NCBI RefSeq assembly: GCF_040939785.1
Contig: NZ_CP162553.1
Location: 2,356,001 to 2,420,000, forward strand
Origin: Bradyrhizobium lupini
Lineage (GTDB): Bacteria > Pseudomonadota > Alphaproteobacteria > Rhizobiales > Xanthobacteraceae
Length of the DNA stretch: 64,000 bases
Direction of reading: 5' to 3'
In this document: one piece after another, positions 59,770 to 64,000 of the stretch
Layout of the letters: each line of letters starts with the position of its first letter
Numbering within the stretch: the first letter of the stretch is position 1
Position numbers and translations under genes: made by a program
The notes under the pieces: generated by a model
Told to the model about the DNA's origin: nothing
Database searches by the model: none
What the model saw: only the letters and a program-made list of their open reading frames with translations

Positions 59770-61434
59770 TCAGGCGGCTTGCTGATCGGCGGACTTGCCG
59801 GCTTGGTGCAGGAGCTTCCATTCCCAGGGCAGCAGTTCGCGCAGCCGCGACGCGGGAAGATCGGCGATCCGGGCGAGGACGTCGGCGAGCCAGGCCTTTG
59901 GATCGACGTCGTTGAGGCGGCAGGTCGTGATCATCGTCAGCATGATCGCGGCACGGTCGGCGCCACGTTGGCTACCAGCGAAGGTCCAGTTGCGCCTTCC
60001 CAAGGCAATGCCTCTCAATGCACGCTCAGCGCAATTGTTGGTCAAGCAGATCCGGCCATCGTCGAGGAAGCGGACGAAGTCGTCCCAGCGCTTGAGCATG
60101 TAGTTCATGGGCTTCAGGACCTCGGCGGAGCGCGAGAGGCTTTCTCGCTCGCGGAGCAGCCAGTCATGCATGTCGTCGAGCAGCGGCTTGCTCCGCTCCT
60201 GGCGCACGGCACGCCGCTCGTCGGCACTACGGCCGTTGATGGCGCGCTCGATCTCGAACAACGCATCCAGACGCCTGACCGCCTCCAGCGCGATCGGGGA
60301 GACCGGTTTGCCCTTGCGGCCTTCCCGGGCGGCTTTCTCGATGTCAGCCAGTTCGAAGAATCCCCGCCGCGCATGGGCCAGGCAAAACGCCGGCGTGATC
60401 GGCATTGCTTTCCTTTTTGGGTCGAACAACGGCTCGAAGCCGCCATAGCAATCCGCCTGCAGAATGCCGGCGAAGGCGGCCAGATGCTTCTGAGGATGTT
60501 CGCCCCGTCGGTTGCCCGAGGCATAATAGACCGCCGCCGGCGGCGCAGGCCCGGCGAACGGCCGGTCATCCCGCACATAGGTCCAGATCCGGCCGGTCGT
60601 GCACTTGCCCTTCGCCAGGATGCGGATAGTGGTGTCGTCGCCATGAAGGCGCTCGGCCGCGAGCACATGACGCTCGATCAGCTGGAACAGCGGCATGACG
60701 GCGAAGGTTCCGTGGCCGACCTGGTCGGCCAGCGTCGACAGCGGCAGGTCGATCCGCTCAGCCTTGAAGCGCACGCTCTGGCGATTGAGCGGGATATGCA
60801 TGCCGAACTTGTCGAACAGCATTGTCGCCAGCAATTGCGGACCGATGAAGCCGCGCGGCGTGGCATGGAACGGTGCCGGCGGCTGGCTGATCTTCTCGCA
60901 ATCGCGGCAGGTGAACTTCTCGCGTATCGTCTCGATCACCTTGAAGCGACGCGGGATCTCCTCCAGCGTCTTGGTCACATCCTCTCCGACCTTCGCCAGC
61001 CGAGATCCACCGCAGCAGGCGCAGCTCGTTGGAGCCTCAATGACGACGCGCTCGTGTTCGATGTCGTCCGGCCATGGCTGGCGAACCGGCCGCTTGCGCA
61101 TGAAGGGGCGAACGTTCTGCGTCTTCGCTGCTGCGGCCTGCGCGGCAAGCTCATTCTCGGTCGCCGTGGTGGCGAGTTCTTCGAGCTCCAATTCCAACTG
61201 CTCGAGTAAACGCGCCGTGCGCTCGGAGCGCTGCCCGTGCAGTTCGCGTTTGAGCTTCTCGATCCGTAGCTCAAGATGAGCGATCAGCACCTCGCTGTCC
61301 GATAGCTCCGCCCGCGCGTTGGCGGCATCCGCGACTGCCACATCGCGTTCAGCCTGCAACGCCTCGCGCTCGGCCAGCAGAGCAAGGTAGGCTCTCGTGA
61401 GATCCGAAGGAAGGTCGTCCGGCTTCGATGTCAT
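59770..61434 (-). CDS. tnpC: IS66 transposase TnpC
   Basis: 554 residues from ATG 61434. Coiled-coil N-terminus (AERDVAVADAANARAELSDS), a zinc-finger region (CACCGGSRL and FTCRDCEKI), then the DDE core: HGDDTTIRILAKGKCTTGRI, ILQADCYGGFEPLF, and NNCAERALRGIALGRRNW near the end. C-terminal IS66 tail ARIADLPASRLRELLPWEW. Length and motifs are normal. A long plus-strand frame across it is a shadow. Confidence 0.93.
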   Translation of the reverse strand: MTSKPDDLPSDLTRAYLALLAEREALQAERDVAVADAANARAELSDSEVLIAHLELRIEKLKRELHGQRSERTARLLEQLELELEELATTATENELAAQAAAAKTQNVRPFMRKRPVRQPWPDDIEHERVVIEAPTSCACCGGSRLAKVGEDVTKTLEEIPRRFKVIETIREKFTCRDCEKISQPPAPFHATPRGFIGPQLLATMLFDKFGMHIPLNRQSVRFKAERIDLPLSTLADQVGHGTFAVMPLFQLIERHVLAAERLHGDDTTIRILAKGKCTTGRIWTYVRDDRPFAGPAPPAAVYYASGNRRGEHPQKHLAAFAGILQADCYGGFEPLFDPKRKAMPITPAFCLAHARRGFFELADIEKAAREGRKGKPVSPIALEAVRRLDALFEIERAINGRSADERRAVRQERSKPLLDDMHDWLLRERESLSRSAEVLKPMNYMLKRWDDFVRFLDDGRICLTNNCAERALRGIALGRRNWTFAGSQRGADRAAIMLTMITTCRLNDVDPKAWLADVLARIADLPASRLRELLPWEWKLLHQAGKSADQQAA

Positions 61435-61479
61435 GACGCCATTGAATCAGATCGAGCATCAGATTCAAACCCAAAACGA

Positions 61480-61827
61480 TTATCCGACCCGCGTCGGCCG
61501 CTGGGTTTCTTGCGGATTGCGCCAATCGATCCCGGACAGCAGATAGCTCAACTGCGCCAGCGAGATCGTTACCGCTTCACCGGCAACCGATGGCCAGATA
61601 AACTTTCCTCTCTCGAGTTTTTTTGTGAACAAGCAGGCTCCCTGACCATCGTGCCAGATCACCTTCACAAGATCGCTGCGGCGACCGCGGAAGACAAACA
61701 AATGACCGCTGAGCGGTTCTTTGTGCAGCACCTCCTGCACTTGGAGGGCCAGCGACGGAAAGCCTCTGCGCATATCCGTGTAGCCTGTCGCCAGCCACAC
61801 TCGCACATTCCCTGGTACAGCAATCAT
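61480..61827 (-). CDS. tnpB: IS66 accessory protein TnpB
   Basis: ATG 61827 (MIAVPGNVRVWLATGYTDMR) gives 115 residues, the usual TnpB length; the frame above it overlaps tnpA. Conserved RRGFPSLALQVQEVL, GHLFVFRGRRSDLVKVIWHD and GACLFTKKLERGKFIWP. It is required for IS66 transposition, with unclear role. It overlaps the tnpA stop by four bases. Confidence 0.93.
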   Translation of the reverse strand: MIAVPGNVRVWLATGYTDMRRGFPSLALQVQEVLHKEPLSGHLFVFRGRRSDLVKVIWHDGQGACLFTKKLERGKFIWPSVAGEAVTISLAQLSYLLSGIDWRNPQETQRPTRVG

Positions 61828-62225
61828 CGGCGTCCAAGCACATCGAGGACCCGCGCCAGCGCCTCCGGATCGACGTGCGCATCCACCCGGATGCACCGTC
61901 GGTTGCCGAGATCGATCTCTATCAATCCAGTACGTGCGGCTGCCGCCGAGCGAACTCGGCCATCAACCGTAGGCAAAAGCTTCGCAGTTTCTTCAGTCGA
62001 AGCCGCTACGGCGGCGATCTGCACCGGCGTAAAAGATGGTGCAACTTGTTCCGATGTCCGTGCTTGTCGACGCCAGGTAAACACCAGGCTGGCCGCTACT
62101 CCGTTGCGCCGCGCAACCTCAGTTACCTTCGCGCCCGGTGCCAACGTCTCCTCGACAATCCGTGCCTTGTCGTCCTGCGACCAACGCCGCCGCCGCTCCA
62201 GCCCGCCTAAAACCTCGACCCGCAT
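61824..62225 (-). CDS. tnpA: IS66 accessory protein TnpA
   Basis: 133 residues from ATG 62225. N-terminal helix-turn-helix (RRRWSQDDKARIVEETLAPG, then VTEVARRNGVAASLVFTWRR) and C-terminal GLIEIDLGNRRCIRVDAHVD. This is the IS66 OrfA/TnpA type, probably binding the element ends. Confidence 0.92.
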   Translation of the reverse strand: MRVEVLGGLERRRRWSQDDKARIVEETLAPGAKVTEVARRNGVAASLVFTWRRQARTSEQVAPSFTPVQIAAVAASTEETAKLLPTVDGRVRSAAAARTGLIEIDLGNRRCIRVDAHVDPEALARVLDVLGRR

Positions 62226-62312
62226 CGCCTGATGACCTTAAAGCTAGACTTAAGGTCACACGCTTCGCGAATTACCAACCCTCACGCAAGACGGCCCCCA
62301 TCGGAGGCGTAC

Positions 62313-62382
62313 GAAGAAGCTATTGGCCGAGCAGATGCTGGATGCGGCGGCGCTGCGTGAGCTTCTTTCAAAAAAATGGTAG
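62313..62382 (+). pseudogene. IS3 orfA, 3' part with A7 slippery site
   Basis: Continues orfA after the IS66 insertion ([20 protein letters not shown], stop TAG 62380). A run of seven A at 62370-62376 overlaps the orfB start, the usual site for the programmed -1 frameshift that makes the IS3 OrfAB transposase. Confidence 0.85.
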
Positions 62383-63302
62383 GGCCCGCCGCCAAGCGCG
62401 AAGCTGTCGCGCATCTGCAGGCCGAATTGGGACTGTCAGAACGGCGGGCCTGCATCATCGTCAGCGCCGACCGCAAGATGATCCGTTATCGGTCGAGCCG
62501 GCCGCCCGATGCCGAACTGCGGGTCCAACTGCGCGAACTGGCCAACGCCCGCCGGCGCTTCGGCTATCGGCGGTTATTCGTGCTGCTGCGTCAGCATGGC
62601 GAGCCGTCCGGGCTGAACCGTATCTACCGGCTTTATCGGGAGGAAGGCCTCAGCGTGCGTAAGCGCCGGGCTCGCCGCCGCGCGGTCGGCACCCGGGCGC
62701 CGATCCTGCTCGAGGCCCGGCCGAATGCCCGTTGGTTGCTGGATTTTGTCCATGACCAGTTTGCCAATGGGCGCCGGTTCCGGATCCTCAACATCGTCGA
62801 TGACGTGACCCGGGAATGCCTGGCGGCGATCCCCGATACTTCGATCCCGGGACGGCGGGTGGCGCGCGAGCTGACGGCGTTGATTGGTCGCCGCGGCAAG
62901 CCTGGCATGATCGTCTCGGACAACGGCACCGAGTTCACCTGCAACGCCATTCTGACTTGGTCAGAGGACAACCAGATTGCCTGGCACTTTATCGCGCCAG
63001 GCAAACCCATGCAGAACGGCTTCTGTGAAAGCTTCAACGGCCGGATGCGAGACGAGCTTCTCAACGAAACCCTGTTCTTCGGCCTTGATCACGCCCGAAC
63101 CAGGATTGCGGCGTGGGCCGATGACTACAATAGCCACCGCCCGCATTCGTCGCTGGGCTATCTAACACCCGCGGCCTATTCCGCCAACCTCACCGCAACG
63201 TGCGACCGGCTGCGCAACCCCGACCAGCTCCGCCGATCGCACGTTGTTCACCCCGCGCCAAACGGCGTAACATCCGCCGAGACTCTAATCGCCAATGGAT
63301 GA
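62376..63302 (+). CDS. IS3 OrfB transposase (DDE)
   Basis: 308 residues from ATG 62376. An HTH_21-type region ([20 protein letters not shown]) precedes the rve-type catalytic core: first Asp in [13 protein letters not shown], second in [12 protein letters not shown], Glu in [16 protein letters not shown], then [15 protein letters not shown]. Intact, but the fused OrfAB cannot form because orfA is split by IS66. Confidence 0.93.
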   Translation: MVGPAAKREAVAHLQAELGLSERRACIIVSADRKMIRYRSSRPPDAELRVQLRELANARRRFGYRRLFVLLRQHGEPSGLNRIYRLYREEGLSVRKRRARRRAVGTRAPILLEARPNARWLLDFVHDQFANGRRFRILNIVDDVTRECLAAIPDTSIPGRRVARELTALIGRRGKPGMIVSDNGTEFTCNAILTWSEDNQIAWHFIAPGKPMQNGFCESFNGRMRDELLNETLFFGLDHARTRIAAWADDYNSHRPHSSLGYLTPAAYSANLTATCDRLRNPDQLRRSHVVHPAPNGVTSAETLIANG

Positions 63303-63320
63303 AAGTTCAGCGGCAGGTCA

Positions 63321-63883
63321 GCGGCGTCCGGCTCCAGCGGCAGATAGCCGAGCTCGTCGACGATGAGCAGCTTCGGCTTCGCCAGCGCGAGCAGCTTCTC
63401 GTCCAGGCGCCGGTCGCCATGCGCCTTGGCCAGGCCCGCGACGAGCGTCGTCGCCGTGGTGAACTGCACGGTATAACCGGCTAGGATCGCTTCTCGCCCG
63501 AGTGCGATCGACAAGTGCGTCTTACCGACGCCCGGCGGTCCGAGCAGCAGCACATTCTCGCCGTTGGCGATCCAACGTGACGCGGCCAAGTCGCGGATCT
63601 GCTTGGGATCGATCGAGGGCTGCGCCTCGAAGTCGAAGCCTGCGAGCTCCTTTACGGCCGGGAAGTGTGCAAGCTTCAGCGCCATATCGATGCGGCGATG
63701 ATCCTTGCGCGCGATCTCACGTTCGTACAGCAGGATCAGCGTCTCACGCGCCGACAGGTTCGCGCGCGCCGCCTCGTCGAGCAAACTATCAAGCTGATCG
63801 CGGATGCCGGAGAGCTGCAATCGCGCCAGCATGGCATCAAGGGGATCAGTCGGTGCTTCGGTTGGCTTCTTTGCGCGCGTCAT
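63321..63883 (-). pseudogene. istB: istB 5' part (IS21 helper ATPase)
   Basis: From ATG 63883 (MTRAKKPTEAPTDPLDAMLA). Walker A LLLGPPGVGKTHLSIALG and Walker B LLIVDELGYLPLEPD are intact; the gene is cut by IS3 right after EPDAA. The start overlaps the istA stop (TGATG). IstB is the AAA+ target-selection ATPase of IS21. The remainder lies at 59067-59424. Confidence 0.92.
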
Positions 63884-64000
63884 CAGAAGCTTCCCCCGAT
63901 CACGGCTTCATATTCGGCAAGCGGACGCAACAACGAATGCGGGGGAGACGATTCCTGCACCGCCGCTGCAATCTCCGGGCGGCGGACCGCGCCATTGCGC
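63883..64000 (-). CDS. istA: istA 3' end (IS21 transposase), partial
   Basis: Runs in from the right window edge. The last residues read EIAAAVQESSPPHSLLRPLA then EYEAVIGGSF and a stop at 63883-63885 overlapping the istB start, the usual IS21 arrangement. The catalytic domain is outside the window. Confidence 0.75.
   Translation of the reverse strand, partial: RNGAVRRPEIAAAVQESSPPHSLLRPLAEYEAVIGGSF

Larger units (their letters stand above)
59693..62312 (-). mobile_element. IS66-family insertion sequence, apparently complete
   Basis: 2620 bases with inverted ends: GTACGCATACGACGAAGGCC at the left and, reversed, GTACGCCTCCGATGGGGGCC at the right. It carries tnpA, tnpB and tnpC on the minus strand, all open. 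It is flanked by an exact 8-bp duplication, so insertion into the IS3 orfA is the most recent event here and the element may still be mobile. Confidence 0.93.
59425..63320 (+). mobile_element. IS3-family element (IS407-like), carrying an IS66 inside orfA
   Basis: Imperfect inverted ends begin TGACCTGCCCCTG (59425) and, from the right, TGACCTGCCGCTG (63320), each leading to a shared TTAGAGTC about 30 bases in. Flanked by a 4-bp duplication GCGG. orfA is split by IS66; orfB is intact. Without the IS66 and its duplicated bases the element would be about 1.27 kb, normal for the group. Confidence 0.9.
59067..64000 (-). mobile_element. IS21-family element (partial), interrupted by nested IS3 and IS66
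   Basis: The minus strand carries the end of istA at the window edge, then istB split at 59424/63321. The left end is probably near 59066, where TGTCAAACGCCATCC follows the istB stop; the right end is outside the window. Excising the inner element restores an unbroken istB codon series at the junction. Confidence 0.85.

Noticed and set aside
59779..61209. A 476-codon plus-strand frame across IS66 tnpC
   Set aside because: Antisense shadow of the transposase; composition is that of reversed codons and no motif is present.

Overview
The window looks like part of the symbiosis island of a Bradyrhizobium. Reading away from a nod box at 40156-40202, the minus strand carries a receiver-like gene, nodA, nodB, nodC, nodS, nodU, nodI, nodJ, nolO and nodZ. 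nodD1, a nodD2 remnant and nolA lie on the other side. fixR-nifA-fixA, nodW, noeL-nolK and nodM are also present. This is the B. japonicum/diazoefficiens arrangement. Large stretches hold no intact gene and are dotted with gene remnants, as expected of a symbiosis island. I had no database access; family calls come from reading motifs.

Layout. 1-6.8 kb: a partial CDS end, nodW without an intact nodV, a single-domain receiver, an EctB-like aminotransferase and a membrane acyltransferase. 7.0-10.3 kb: a decayed biotin/pantothenate operon (bioB, panD, bioF, bioD, bioA, all broken). 10.7-15.5 kb: small conserved ORFs and a SKWP-repeat type III effector-like gene. 17.0-23.7 kb: noeL, nolK, nodM and an MFS carboxylate transporter. 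24.3-28.5 kb: fixA, nifA and a frameshifted fixR with a visible -24/-12 promoter. 29.3-40.2 kb: the nod operon, with nolO frameshifted. 40.2-44.5 kb: nodD1, nodD2 remnant, a small conserved gene and nolA. 45.1-49.9 kb: an orphan solute-binding protein, a small membrane protein and a tightly overlapping five-gene cluster (aminotransferase, small ORF, luciferase-like monooxygenase, two small ORFs). 51.8-53.9 kb: an inverted partial copy of nodBC whose nodC copy runs on into foreign sequence. 55-58 kb: small membrane proteins and a broken GT51 glycosyltransferase. 59.1-64 kb: three nested insertion sequences (IS66 inside IS3 inside IS21), with both inner insertions marked by exact target duplications.

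How the genes fit together. NodD1 and NodW would respond to host flavonoids and drive the nod operon. NodA, NodB, NodC, NodS, NodU and NodM build the lipochitooligosaccharide. NoeL and NolK supply GDP-fucose and NodZ transfers it. NolO would carbamoylate, and NodI/NodJ export. FixR-NifA-FixA belong to nitrogen-fixation control and electron supply. A 28-bp motif, not matching the nod box, recurs at least eight times, including just upstream of nolA and of two small single-pass membrane proteins. This motif family, the nodC fusion and the 46.9-49.9 kb operon are the least explained parts of the window.
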